From Gammaproteobacteria bacterium (GTDB lineage Bacteria > Pseudomonadota > Gammaproteobacteria > Chromatiales > Chromatiaceae), in assembly GCA_020445255.1 (NCBI GenBank), contig JAGRGY010000046.1, forward strand, positions 1-64,000: a stretch of 64,000 nt of DNA, written 5' to 3'. Position 1 is the stretch's first letter; each line of letters begins with the position of its first letter. A program made the position numbers and the translations under genes. This document shows, piece after piece, positions 23,965-33,670 of the stretch. Under the pieces are notes generated by a model that saw only the letters and a program-made list of their open reading frames with translations, was not told where the DNA came from and ran no database searches.

Positions 23965-26900
23965 CCTGCGTGGGGTGGCTGTTCGGCGTCAATTGTTGCG
24001 ACCAGCTCGGCGAGCGTCGCTGCCGCCGCATCGAAGTCGTAGTCTTCGAGTTCGGTGCACAACTGCCGGTGGAGAGGCCGTGCGGCGTCGCTGAGCCGCA
24101 CCCCGGCGAGTGCCTTTGCGCGTTGCAGCGACGTGGCGTCACCGGATCCGATCAGGTGTTGCAGTTCAGCAAGCCACTCACCGACATCGGCCGCATCGAG
24201 CGCGTCGGGTGACGGTTCCCCGGCTGCGGCGTTGCTGTCGACATAGATCCGGGCCGCATCGCGCGCCTGCGACAACGCGAGTGCCAGGCTGGGCAGGCCG
24301 CTGCGGACAGCGGCGATGTCGCTGGAGCGCGCATGGCGCTCGAGCATCGTCACGATCTGCTGGACCGCGCTCGCACCGATATTGCCGGCCACCCCTTTGA
24401 GCGTGTGTAGCGCCCGTTCCGCGCGGTCGCAGTCCTCATGCCGGCAGGCCGATTCGATGCCTGCCGTGGTATCCGCAAAGCGTGCGGAGAAGTCGTCGAG
24501 CAGACGGGCGTAGAGCGCCTGGTTGCCACCGACACGCATGAGACCGGTGGCGAAATCGATTGCACCGTTGTCGAATTGATTCCGCACGGTGCCGGTGCGA
24601 TCGGTTGAATCGTCGGATTCACGTGGGCCATCCGGCGGCGGGCTGCCTTCTGCTCCGCGCTCCAGCCACGCCTGCAGCGTCCGGTGCAGCCGCACCGGGT
24701 CGACCGGCTTGGTGATGTGACCGTTCATTCCTGCATCGAGCGAACGGTCGGCGTCGCCGGACATGGCGTTCGCCGTCATCGCCAGTATCGGCAGCGAGCC
24801 GAGGCCCGCGGACTGGCGGATGTGCGCCGTCGTTTCGTAGCCATCCATGTCGGGCATCTGGATATCCATCAGGACCAGGTCGGGGCGCTCGGCGACGACC
24901 ATCTCGAGACATTGCATGCCGCTCCCGGCGACCCGGACCTCGAGGCCCATTTGCTGCAGGATCTCACGGGCGACCTGCTGATTGATCGGGTTGTCCTCGA
25001 CCAGCAGCACCTTGCCGTGCAGACGGTGCAGGGGTTCACCGGTGACGGCGCGCGACGGGTCTTGCTGCGCGCCGTGCTCGGGACGCATGGCGTTTGCCAC
25101 CGCGTCCAGCAGGTGTGACGGCGTGATCGGCTTGACCAGGAAGCCATCGATGCGGCCCAGTTCCAGACCGGCATCCATCGCGGCGCGGCCATAGGCCGTC
25201 ATCAGGATGATGCGCGGCTGCACGTCGAGGTCGCTGTCACGCACGGCGTTGGCAGTCGCTATGCCGTCGAGTCCCGGCATGCGCCAATCGATCAGCAGCA
25301 GGTCGTATGGCCGGCGTTCCCCGACAATGCGCTTCAGTGCGGCCTCGCCGGAGGACGCGACATCGACCCGGAACGACAGCGACAACAGCAGGTCTCCGAG
25401 GACCTGGCGCGTGATCGTGTTGTCGTCGACCAGCAGCACGCGCAGATTCCCCGCATCGAAGCGCTGTCGTTCCGGCAGCGGGGCAGCGACGCCAAACGGC
25501 AGTTCGAACGTGAACCGGCTGCCCGCGCCAGGCGTGCTCTCGGCGTGGATCGTGCCGTTCATCAATTCGCAAAGCTGCCGGCAGATCGACAGACCCAGCC
25601 CGGTGCCGCCATATTCCCGGGTCGTCGAACCATCGGCCTGCGTGAATGGTTCGAACAACTGCTCGATCTTTTCCGCACTGATCCCGACACCGCTGTCCTC
25701 GACTGTGAATTGCAAGCGCAGGGGGTCTGCCTCCTGCGACGCGTGGATGCGTACTACGATGCTTCCCTTCTCGGTGAACTTGGTTGCGTTGCCGACCAGA
25801 TTGGTCAGGATCTGCGCCAGCCGGTGGGGATCGCCGTGCAGGCGGCCGGGCACCGCCGATCCCACATCGTAGACGAATTCGACCGGCTTTTCGGCCAGGC
25901 GCGTACTGGCCATGGTCGCGATATTGTCGAGCACCTCGCCGAGATCGAAATCGATATGTTCGATGCGCAGCTGGCCGGCATCGATCTTCGACAGGTCGAG
26001 GATGTCGTCGATCAGGCTCAGCAGCGAACTGGCCGATACCTGGATCTTGCCGAGATAGTCCTGTTGTTGCAGCGAAAGCTGTGTACGGTTGAGCAGGTGC
26101 CCGAGGCCGACGATCGCATTCATTGGTGTGCGTATCTCGTGGCTCATGTTGGCCAGGAACTGGCCCTTGAAGCGATTTGCCTGCTCTGCCTGTTCTTTCG
26201 CGCGCGCCAGTTCCTGTTCCATGCGGTGACGATCGCTGATGTCGAATATCGTGCCGTCGAGATACTTGGGCTCGCCGTCAGCACCATAGATGGCCTGACC
26301 CTTGGCATACACCCAATGCGTGTCCCCGTTGCCGTCAATGACCCGGTACTCGTTCACGTACGGCCGGCGTTCCTCGATGGCTAGCGCTGTGTTCTCTGCA
26401 ATCGGTTCGATATCCTCCGGGTGCATCAGTTCAGCGAATGTCCGGCGCGGATTGTCCCCGGTGAAATCCTCCGCCGGATAGCCGCTCAGGTTGCGAATCC
26501 CGTCGCTGATGAAAAGCATGTGCCAGGGGTGCCGAGGCATGCAGCGGTAAATCGTTCCCGGGATGTTGGCGACCAGCGTGCGGAACTTCTCCTCGCTCGC
26601 CTCTACATTCGCCAGCAGTATGCCCTTGACCCTGTTGGCCTCCAGGGCGCGATCCCTGGCCTCGGCCAGCGCCACTTCCATTCGACGACGTTCGGTGATG
26701 TTGACGACGACGCCGAGCATCGCGGTCTGGCCATCAAAGACGATCGGTATCGCCGACAGCAGGCCTTCGATCAGCGAACCGTCGCGCGCGCGGTACTGAA
26801 CCTCTTCACCAAGCAGCTGGCCGTCACGCGCCACCTTCTCGAGGATGTGTTCGCGTTGCCCGGGCCGCGAATAGAAATGCGACGTGTTCATGCCGATGAT

Positions 26901-29900
26901 CGACGCGCCTTCGCCGAACTCGCGCACCGCCTGGGGGTTGGCAAGCAGGATGTGGCCATCGGCGCCGGCAATCGCCACGGCGACCGGCAGCGCGTTGACG
27001 ACGCGTTGAAACTGCTCCTCGGCGAGCTTGCGTTCACTCAGGTCGGCAATGACGTCGCCGATATAGGCCGGCCTGCCATGCCCGTCGTCGACGACGAAAA
27101 AGCTCTGCTGGGTGGGGAATTCCTGACCATCTTGGCGATACATCATCAGTTCGCCCGACCACTCGCCTTGCTCGAGTACCGTCGGGATGATCTCTTTGCG
27201 CAACCGCTCCTGATCCTCCGGCGGGTAGAAGCGATCGAAGCTCTCGCCGTACATCGCCATGGCCCTGGCGTCGCCGACCATCTCGTTGAGTGCTTCGTTG
27301 ACGTAGACGATACGGCTGTCGGGATGCGCCATGCCGAACCCGACGCTGGATTTCTCCGCGAAGCGGCGGAACACCTTGAGGTCTTCTTCATTGGCCTTCA
27401 GGGAGGTGATGTCCCAGTTGACACCGAAGAACTGATCGGGGCTGCCATCGCTGCCGCGTACCGCGGTGGCAGCGGCGTAGATATGGCGCAGCGCGCCATC
27501 GGTACGATGGATCCGAAAGTCGACGTGCACGTCCTCGTCGCCGTTGAGGACGTCGCGCACGGCGCCGACGGCTGTCTTGCGGTCGTCGGGATGCACGCGT
27601 TCGAGCCACTCGCGCATCGACACGCTTTCGCACGGCTCGAAGCCGTAGATCTCCAGCATGCGCTCGTCGAACGTCATGCGGTCACTGCCATCGTTGATGC
27701 GTTCCCAGACGCCGAGCGAGATCGCCCTGGCCGCCATCGCAAAGCGCTGGTTGGCGGCCTGAAGGTTCTGATTGAGCCGGCGCACCTCGAGTTCGGTTTC
27801 CTTGCGCCGCGTGATATCCGAGTGGATACCGAGTGCGCGCACTGCCTTGCCTGCGCCGTCTCGTGAAAAGACATGACCGCGTGACAGTATCCAGCGGTAA
27901 CTGCCATCCTTTGTGCGCAGGCGGAATTCCTGCTCGTACTTCGCTCCTGGATCGTTGAGCATGCGCTCGTTGTTCGCCAGCGTGTCGTCACGGTCATCGG
28001 GGTGCAGCAGTTCGCGGAACGTCTGGAAGGTGTGCGGCAGTTCGTGATGACCGTACCCGAGCATGGTCATCCACAAGGGGCTGTAGTAGACCCCACCGGT
28101 TTCAGCGTTCCAGTCCCACAGCCCAACGTTTGCGGCCTGCAGCGCAAGCTGGAAACGCTCTTCGCTGATGCGCAGCGCCTCTTTCTGTCGGTACTGTTCG
28201 GAGATATCGCGCAGCGTTCCACGGCGCAGGATCGGGGCGCCGTGCGCATCCCATGCGACAACCTTGCCGCGCGATTCGACACGCACGAAGTCGCCTTGCT
28301 TGTTGCGCACCCGGTACTGCAGCGGCAGTGGCGAGGCGCCGTGATCCGGGGACCCAAGATGGTCGTGAATCGCCGTCTCGAAGGACTTCCGGTCGTCGGG
28401 GTGGAGGAGCGCCATCCACTGGGCGTTGGAAACTGGAACCTCTTCCGGTGAATACCCGAGGTGGGTGAAGAATCCGGCGCTGAAATGACGCCTGTCATTG
28501 GCCAGGTCCCACTCCCAGATCGCCTCGGAGACGGCCTCCATCGCCGCCTGGAAACGCTCCTCGCTCAGTCGCAGGCGGTCTTTCTGGCGGCGGACGACAA
28601 GCGCCCAGGCGAGCATCGCGAGCAGAATCCCAAGTGCGACCAGTACCACCTGGGTGATCCGCCAGTAGTCGATTCGCGCGACGAACTTCTGCCGGCCCCA
28701 GGCATCGAGGATCGACTGTTTCTCGGCACTGGTGATGGTGTCGAGCGCGCGATTCAACAACGGTATCAACGGTGCCAGTGCCGGCTGCACGCCGAATGCC
28801 AGGCGCGTGTCGAATGGCGTCTTGCCGACGATGTGCACGTTGTTGATGCCCAATTCGCCGATGTGGTAACTGGCCTGCGCCAGCGTCGCGAACAGCGCAT
28901 CGATGCGTCCCGTCGATACCGCGGTCAAGCCGTCCTGGATGCTCTCTACGTCGACGTAATCGAGCGCAGGGTAGCTGCGTCGGATCGCCGGCACGTATCC
29001 GTATTCACGGATAACGCCGATCCTGCGGTCCGAAATCTGTGCGATGTCCTCGACAAACGGCGCATCATCGCGCATGACAATCACGACCGGGCTCGTGAGA
29101 TAGGACTGCGTGAACTTGAGTACGTGGCGAAGATCGGAGCTGTCGGTCTCGGAGATCATGTCAACGCCGCCTTCGCGCGCCAGCTTGACGGTCTCGATCC
29201 AGTTGCTGGTGGGCTGCAATGAGAATTCGATGCCGAGACGCTGTGCCAGCAGGTCGAGATGGTCGGCGACGATCCCGACATACTTTCCGTCCTGGTCGAT
29301 CGCCTCGTAGGGAAGCCAGTTGGGGTCGCCCGCAAACCGGATGACCGGATGGTCCTGCAGCCAGCGTCTTTCACTGGCAGACAATACCAGGCCATTCGGT
29401 TCGGCCAGCGCCCCGACCCAGCGTCTGCGTGCCTGCTGCATCTCGATGTCCGGGATGATCGCCAACACCTTGTCGATCAGCTTGCGCAGTTCGGGCCAGT
29501 CGTCGCGCACGGCGAACCGCAACGCCGATGTACCAAGCTCGTGAGGGATATGTGCCATCCTCAGGTTGGTCAGCACGTTCTCCTCGCTGATCCAGTTCAC
29601 CGTGCCTTGATTGCCGATATAGGCGTCGGCCTGGCCGAACGACAGTGTGCGAAGCGCGTCGGCCGTGGTGGCCACGACCTTCAGACCGATGGTCGGATAA
29701 TTGTCCTCGAGTATCTCGTGCAGCCGAAAGCCCTTCTCGACCACGACCGTGCGGCCATCGAGGTCGCGCATGTCGGTGACGGGCGGTGCATCATTGCGCG
29801 TGTAGACCACGTATCGGGGCGCAATATAAGGTTCGCTGAACAGCATGGACGGTTGCCGTCGCGGTGTCTCTGCAATACTGACGACCACGTCGGTAGCATG

Positions 29901-31901
29901 CGTCCGGATATCGTCCAGTGCCTGAGTCCATGGTGCATTGACGAATTCGACCTCCAGGCCGAGACGCTGTTGGATCATGCGCAGCACATCGACGCTCAGA
30001 CCCCGCGCGCGGCCCGCTATGTCAACGAAGTCATACGGTGGCCAGTCACGGGCGACGCGTACCCTGATGCGCGGGTGTTGACTCAGCCAGCGCCGTTCTG
30101 CATCGGTGAGGTGCAGATCTTCTGTCGTGAGCGGTGGGGGCGATCCCAGCCAGCGGTCGTAGATCGACAGCGCCTCTTGCGGAGAAACCGCCTCGAGACC
30201 CTTGTTCAGGATCGAGGCAAGCATGGCGTCACCTTTGTCGGTCACCAGATGCAGGTGGTTGGTGCCCAGGTACCTCGTCGACTTGAACGGCACGATACTC
30301 GAGATGCTGTTGCGCTTGAGCAGGTAGTTCAGCACCGCGTAGGAATCGTAAAGCGCATCGGCACGACGCTCGAGCACCGCCTCGATGGCGTCCTCCTCGC
30401 TTGCGACGTCGACGATCCGGATGTCGGGAAAGTGCTTCCGCAGCAGATCCGACAGCGCATAGTCTTTGGGCATCGCGACACGCTTGCCGTTGAGGTCGGC
30501 AATCGACCGGACGCCGAGGTCGTCGCGAACGAAAAAGTAGTCGAGAACCTCCAGATAGGGCGGCGAGAAATTGAACGTCCGGTCACGCTCAGCTGTGTAA
30601 TAGACGGATCCGAGCAGATCGACCGAATGCTGCTTGATTGCGTCGAGAAGGTTGCTCCAGGTGTCGATCCGGTAATCGAACGTCAGGCCGGTCTTGCGTG
30701 CAATGAGATCGAGGTAGTCCCGGGTCACGCCGCTGTAATTGCCGTCGGCGTCGATGGAATCGAACGGCGGCCAATCGCTGATAGCGCCCACCCGAATCGG
30801 CGAGTTGGCCTTGATCCACTTGCGCTCTTCGGTGGTCAGATCGAGGGCCAGACCCGGTTGCGCAGCGATCTCGTCGAGATCGAAGCGGTACTGGCGCAGC
30901 GTCCGATTGTGCGTCTTGCTCAGTGCGCGGTAGTCGATTGCATACGGATCGCGCAGGATTCTCTTGAACAGGCCGACGTTCGCCTGGTTGGCAGCCACCA
31001 TATTGCTTTCGAACAACAGGCGTTCGTCGGCAAAGTCGTGACCATTGAGGTAGTCGAACAGCATGATCACGCCTTGCGCGCCATCGAAGATGTGGCCGCC
31101 GATGTCGACGTCGATCAGCCCCTCATCGAGCCCATCCAGCGATTCCGGTGTCCAATTGATGCCGCCGAACGCGATCGTGTCCGCGGTGCCCAGTTCCCGG
31201 TTGTGGCGGGCCGCGAACAGCGCCAGGTTGTCGTAGAAGCTCCATACGATATTGAGTTCCGGATGTTGCTCGCGTGCGGCGTCGAAGGCCTCCACGACGG
31301 CAGTCGCACCATCGTTGATCGGCAACGCTTCGATCAGGTTCACGTCGGATCGGGCATCGGCGATTGCGTGCAGACCTTCCAGTCGGCGCTGCATCGGGAG
31401 TTCCCTGCTGCCGGCATAGGCAAGAATGTTGAACTGGCTTGCGCCTTTGGCGCGGGCCGCGTCGATCAGTCCGGTCGCGAGCCGCACGCCGGCCTGGCGG
31501 TCGTCCGGCGATACCCCACCGATCCAGTAGCGATAGTGGCTGCGCGGCACGATGTCGGGATCGAGCAGCGCGGCGTTGACCAGCAGGGCCGGCGTCTTGC
31601 TCGCCTCGGCGATCTCCAGGATTTCCTTTCCGACGCCGGCGTAATCGGAAAAGAGAATGCCGTCGATGCCTTCCGAGGCGACGGCCCGGACCTGCGCGAG
31701 CATGTGCTGCGGCGATCGCCCGGCGACATGGATGCTGAGTTCGGCGCCGATGTCGTCGGCGGCGGCCTTCGCGAAATCGGCGAAGTCACCCCAGAAATTG
31801 CCCGTATGCGGTATGAACAGCGCGATCCGCTTGGTATCGGCCGGTACGGTGGCCGGGAGCAGGCAGAGCAGCAGCAAAATGATGAATCTGGTGCGTGTCA
31901 C
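23961..31901 (-). CDS. Giant hybrid sensor kinase with four periplasmic binding domains
   Basis: This protein has about 2,646 residues. A signal peptide (RTRFIILLLLCLLPATVPA) is followed by a sugar-binding/LuxP-like domain (~25-340) and three SBP_bac_3 domains of the BvgS type (~369-585, 610-833, 852-1075), each with a xxWPPxD or xWLPYE start. Then come one transmembrane segment (~1083-1105), about six PAS domains (~1110-1890), HisKA (His1921 in MSHEIRTP), HATPase (~2020-2140), two REC domains (Asp2205, Asp2346) and a C-terminal Hpt (His2499 in ALHTLKG). All phosphorelay residues are present. I prefer the GTG at 31901 because it gives a normal signal peptide; a GTG at 31961 is also possible. 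It overlaps the next gene by 4 bp. Ligands are unknown. Confidence 0.9.
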   Translation of the reverse strand: MTRTRFIILLLLCLLPATVPADTKRIALFIPHTGNFWGDFADFAKAAADDIGAELSIHVAGRSPQHMLAQVRAVASEGIDGILFSDYAGVGKEILEIAEASKTPALLVNAALLDPDIVPRSHYRYWIGGVSPDDRQAGVRLATGLIDAARAKGASQFNILAYAGSRELPMQRRLEGLHAIADARSDVNLIEALPINDGATAVVEAFDAAREQHPELNIVWSFYDNLALFAARHNRELGTADTIAFGGINWTPESLDGLDEGLIDVDIGGHIFDGAQGVIMLFDYLNGHDFADERLLFESNMVAANQANVGLFKRILRDPYAIDYRALSKTHNRTLRQYRFDLDEIAAQPGLALDLTTEERKWIKANSPIRVGAISDWPPFDSIDADGNYSGVTRDYLDLIARKTGLTFDYRIDTWSNLLDAIKQHSVDLLGSVYYTAERDRTFNFSPPYLEVLDYFFVRDDLGVRSIADLNGKRVAMPKDYALSDLLRKHFPDIRIVDVASEEDAIEAVLERRADALYDSYAVLNYLLKRNSISSIVPFKSTRYLGTNHLHLVTDKGDAMLASILNKGLEAVSPQEALSIYDRWLGSPPPLTTEDLHLTDAERRWLSQHPRIRVRVARDWPPYDFVDIAGRARGLSVDVLRMIQQRLGLEVEFVNAPWTQALDDIRTHATDVVVSIAETPRRQPSMLFSEPYIAPRYVVYTRNDAPPVTDMRDLDGRTVVVEKGFRLHEILEDNYPTIGLKVVATTADALRTLSFGQADAYIGNQGTVNWISEENVLTNLRMAHIPHELGTSALRFAVRDDWPELRKLIDKVLAIIPDIEMQQARRRWVGALAEPNGLVLSASERRWLQDHPVIRFAGDPNWLPYEAIDQDGKYVGIVADHLDLLAQRLGIEFSLQPTSNWIETVKLAREGGVDMISETDSSDLRHVLKFTQSYLTSPVVIVMRDDAPFVEDIAQISDRRIGVIREYGYVPAIRRSYPALDYVDVESIQDGLTAVSTGRIDALFATLAQASYHIGELGINNVHIVGKTPFDTRLAFGVQPALAPLIPLLNRALDTITSAEKQSILDAWGRQKFVARIDYWRITQVVLVALGILLAMLAWALVVRRQKDRLRLSEERFQAAMEAVSEAIWEWDLANDRRHFSAGFFTHLGYSPEEVPVSNAQWMALLHPDDRKSFETAIHDHLGSPDHGASPLPLQYRVRNKQGDFVRVESRGKVVAWDAHGAPILRRGTLRDISEQYRQKEALRISEERFQLALQAANVGLWDWNAETGGVYYSPLWMTMLGYGHHELPHTFQTFRELLHPDDRDDTLANNERMLNDPGAKYEQEFRLRTKDGSYRWILSRGHVFSRDGAGKAVRALGIHSDITRRKETELEVRRLNQNLQAANQRFAMAARAISLGVWERINDGSDRMTFDERMLEIYGFEPCESVSMREWLERVHPDDRKTAVGAVRDVLNGDEDVHVDFRIHRTDGALRHIYAAATAVRGSDGSPDQFFGVNWDITSLKANEEDLKVFRRFAEKSSVGFGMAHPDSRIVYVNEALNEMVGDARAMAMYGESFDRFYPPEDQERLRKEIIPTVLEQGEWSGELMMYRQDGQEFPTQQSFFVVDDGHGRPAYIGDVIADLSERKLAEEQFQRVVNALPVAVAIAGADGHILLANPQAVREFGEGASIIGMNTSHFYSRPGQREHILEKVARDGQLLGEEVQYRARDGSLIEGLLSAIPIVFDGQTAMLGVVVNITERRRMEVALAEARDRALEANRVKGILLANVEASEEKFRTLVANIPGTIYRCMPRHPWHMLFISDGIRNLSGYPAEDFTGDNPRRTFAELMHPEDIEPIAENTALAIEERRPYVNEYRVIDGNGDTHWVYAKGQAIYGADGEPKYLDGTIFDISDRHRMEQELARAKEQAEQANRFKGQFLANMSHEIRTPMNAIVGLGHLLNRTQLSLQQQDYLGKIQVSASSLLSLIDDILDLSKIDAGQLRIEHIDFDLGEVLDNIATMASTRLAEKPVEFVYDVGSAVPGRLHGDPHRLAQILTNLVGNATKFTEKGSIVVRIHASQEADPLRLQFTVEDSGVGISAEKIEQLFEPFTQADGSTTREYGGTGLGLSICRQLCELMNGTIHAESTPGAGSRFTFELPFGVAAPLPERQRFDAGNLRVLLVDDNTITRQVLGDLLLSLSFRVDVASSGEAALKRIVGERRPYDLLLIDWRMPGLDGIATANAVRDSDLDVQPRIILMTAYGRAAMDAGLELGRIDGFLVKPITPSHLLDAVANAMRPEHGAQQDPSRAVTGEPLHRLHGKVLLVEDNPINQQVAREILQQMGLEVRVAGSGMQCLEMVVAERPDLVLMDIQMPDMDGYETTAHIRQSAGLGSLPILAMTANAMSGDADRSLDAGMNGHITKPVDPVRLHRTLQAWLERGAEGSPPPDGPRESDDSTDRTGTVRNQFDNGAIDFATGLMRVGGNQALYARLLDDFSARFADTTAGIESACRHEDCDRAERALHTLKGVAGNIGASAVQQIVTMLERHARSSDIAAVRSGLPSLALALSQARDAARIYVDSNAAAGEPSPDALDAADVGEWLAELQHLIGSGDATSLQRAKALAGVRLSDAARPLHRQLCTELEDYDFDAAAATLAELVATIDAEQPPHAG

Positions 31902-32326
31902 GATGGCTACCGGTCTCGTCCCTGGGCGATGGATGGACGCAACAAAGCCTCCCGCAACCACGCCGTCGCGCCTTCCACTGCCAAAGTATAGGGAAAGTGC
32001 GCGCTTTGGCGGGGACTTGGCTTGTCATGTCAACGCAGCCGGTGCGCGGGTGCGTGCGCTGCGCGTGAGCGTTGCAATTCAGGCGTTGCGGCAGGCGCCG
32101 CGGTAAACGGTCGGCGTGCTTGCGAGGCCGTCGGCGTCCGCTGGGGAAATGACGGCGACAGGGGTGGGTTGCCGACTGCGGCTGGGCGACGCGCAAGGGT
32201 GGCGACCGTGCAAGCAGGCCGTTCCCGGCCTGGACAAATGGCGGATGTCGAGGACAGGGATGCGCAAGCGTTCCGCGGCTCTCGGGTTCACTGCAGCTCC
32301 GGGAGCGCGAACCCGGCGTCGAGGGT
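31902..32326. other. Intergenic region upstream of the giant kinase operon
   Basis: This 425-bp stretch lies between the pmbA 3' end and the giant kinase start. It should contain the promoter of the signalling operon. It holds a hairpin near 32283-32315 on the pmbA side. Open frames here are short, arginine-rich and unconvincing; I see no gene. Confidence 0.45.
32283..32315 (-). terminator. Hairpin downstream of pmbA
   Basis: CGGGTTC (32283-32289) pairs with GAACCCG (32309-32315), and an inner GCTCC/GGAGC pair nests within. It begins 12 nt beyond the pmbA stop on the minus strand. There is no T tract, so it is a tentative terminator of the rng-to-pmbA operon. Confidence 0.35.
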
Positions 32327-33658
32327 TCAGTCGCCGCCCACCGTCATGCGCTCGATCAGCCACGAACCGGTCTTGATGCTGCTCGGGATGTCGTCGTCGC
32401 TGCCGACCGCGGCCAGCTGCCCGAACATGTCCCTGAGGTTGCCGGCGATCGTGATCTCCTCGATCGGGTAACGGATCTCGCCACCTTCGACCCAGAAACC
32501 GGCGGCGCCACGCGAGTAGTCCCCGGTGACCATGTTCGTGCCGTGCCCCATCAGCTCGGTGACGAGCACGCCACGATCCATCTGTTTCAACAGCTCGTCA
32601 AACGACTCGCCGCTGCTACTGATGTGCGCGTTGCGCACGCCGCCGGCGCTCGCCGTACTCTGCAGGCCGAGTTTGCGCGCCGCATAACTGTCGAGGAGAT
32701 AACCTTGCAGCACGCCGGCGCTGACCAGTTCGCGGTAGCGGGTGGCCACGCCCTCGTTGTCGAACGGCGCGCTGGCCTGGCCGCGCGGTTTGAGCGGATC
32801 CTCACTCACGGTCACCCAGTCGGGAAAGATCTGTTCGCCGACCTGGTCGAGCAGGAAGGTCGACTTGCGGTACACGGCATGACCACGGATCGCGCCGAAC
32901 AGGCTGCGCAGCAGGCTCGGCGCGATATCGGCGCGGAACAGCACCGGGCATTCGCGCGTACCGAGCCGGCGGCCGTCGAGGCGTGCGAGCGTGCGTTCGG
33001 CGGCACGTCGGCCGATCGCGGCCGGGTCCGCCAGTGCCTCCGGGACGCGGCTGCTGTCGTACCAGTAGTCGCGCTGCATCTCGTCGCCCTGCTGCGCGAT
33101 CACGGCGCAGCTCAGGCTGTGGCGCGTGGTCGGGTAGCCGCCGATGAATCCGAGCGTGTTGCCGTAGACGAAACCCGAGCGCTGGGTGTACAGCGTCGCG
33201 CCCTCCGAATTGGTGATGCGCGGATCCGCCGCGCGCGCGGCGTCCTCGCAGCGGCGTGCGACATCGGCGGCGCGCTCGGCATCGATGTCCCAGGGATGGT
33301 AGAGATCGAGATCCGGCACGTCGCGCGCGAGGAGTTCCGGGTCGGCCAGTCCGGCGGCCGGGTCCTCCGAGGTGTAGCGTGCGATCCGGCACGCGGCAGC
33401 GACGCTCTCGCGGATCGCCTCCGGCCGCAGGTCGGTCGTGTTGGCAGAGCCCTTGCGCCGGCCGAAATAGACGGTGACGCCGAGTCCGTTGTCACTGGTG
33501 TGTTCGATGGTCTCGGTCTCGCCCAGGCGCACCGTGACCGACAGCCCGGTCTGCGCCGACACCCCGGCCTCGGCCGCGTCCGCCCCCTGTTTGCGGGCCT
33601 CCGCGAGCAGGTCCTCGACGATGCCCTGCAGCCGTGCAATCTGTTCGCTGTCTGTCAT
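32327..33658 (-). CDS. pmbA: PmbA/TldE, partner of the TldD metalloprotease
   Basis: This 443-residue protein matches PmbA (TldE): TSDNGLGVTVYFGRRKGSANTTDL, SFDELLKQMDRGVLVTELMGHG and MVTGDYSRGAAGFWVEGGEI. It lacks the HExxxH motif, as expected for the non-catalytic subunit. TldD/E form a heterodimeric cytoplasmic peptidase that trims unfolded peptides, for example in maturation of microcin B17 and degradation of CcdA. tldD lies 12 bp upstream on the same strand, so both subunits come from one transcript. Confidence 0.95.
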   Translation of the reverse strand: MTDSEQIARLQGIVEDLLAEARKQGADAAEAGVSAQTGLSVTVRLGETETIEHTSDNGLGVTVYFGRRKGSANTTDLRPEAIRESVAAACRIARYTSEDPAAGLADPELLARDVPDLDLYHPWDIDAERAADVARRCEDAARAADPRITNSEGATLYTQRSGFVYGNTLGFIGGYPTTRHSLSCAVIAQQGDEMQRDYWYDSSRVPEALADPAAIGRRAAERTLARLDGRRLGTRECPVLFRADIAPSLLRSLFGAIRGHAVYRKSTFLLDQVGEQIFPDWVTVSEDPLKPRGQASAPFDNEGVATRYRELVSAGVLQGYLLDSYAARKLGLQSTASAGGVRNAHISSSGESFDELLKQMDRGVLVTELMGHGTNMVTGDYSRGAAGFWVEGGEIRYPIEEITIAGNLRDMFGQLAAVGSDDDIPSSIKTGSWLIERMTVGGD

Positions 33659-33670
33659 GGGGGTCCGTGG

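Noticed and set aside
29259..31991. A 910-residue plus-strand open frame opposite the giant kinase
   Set aside because: It mirrors the SBP_bac_3 coding region on the other strand and has no recognisable domain.
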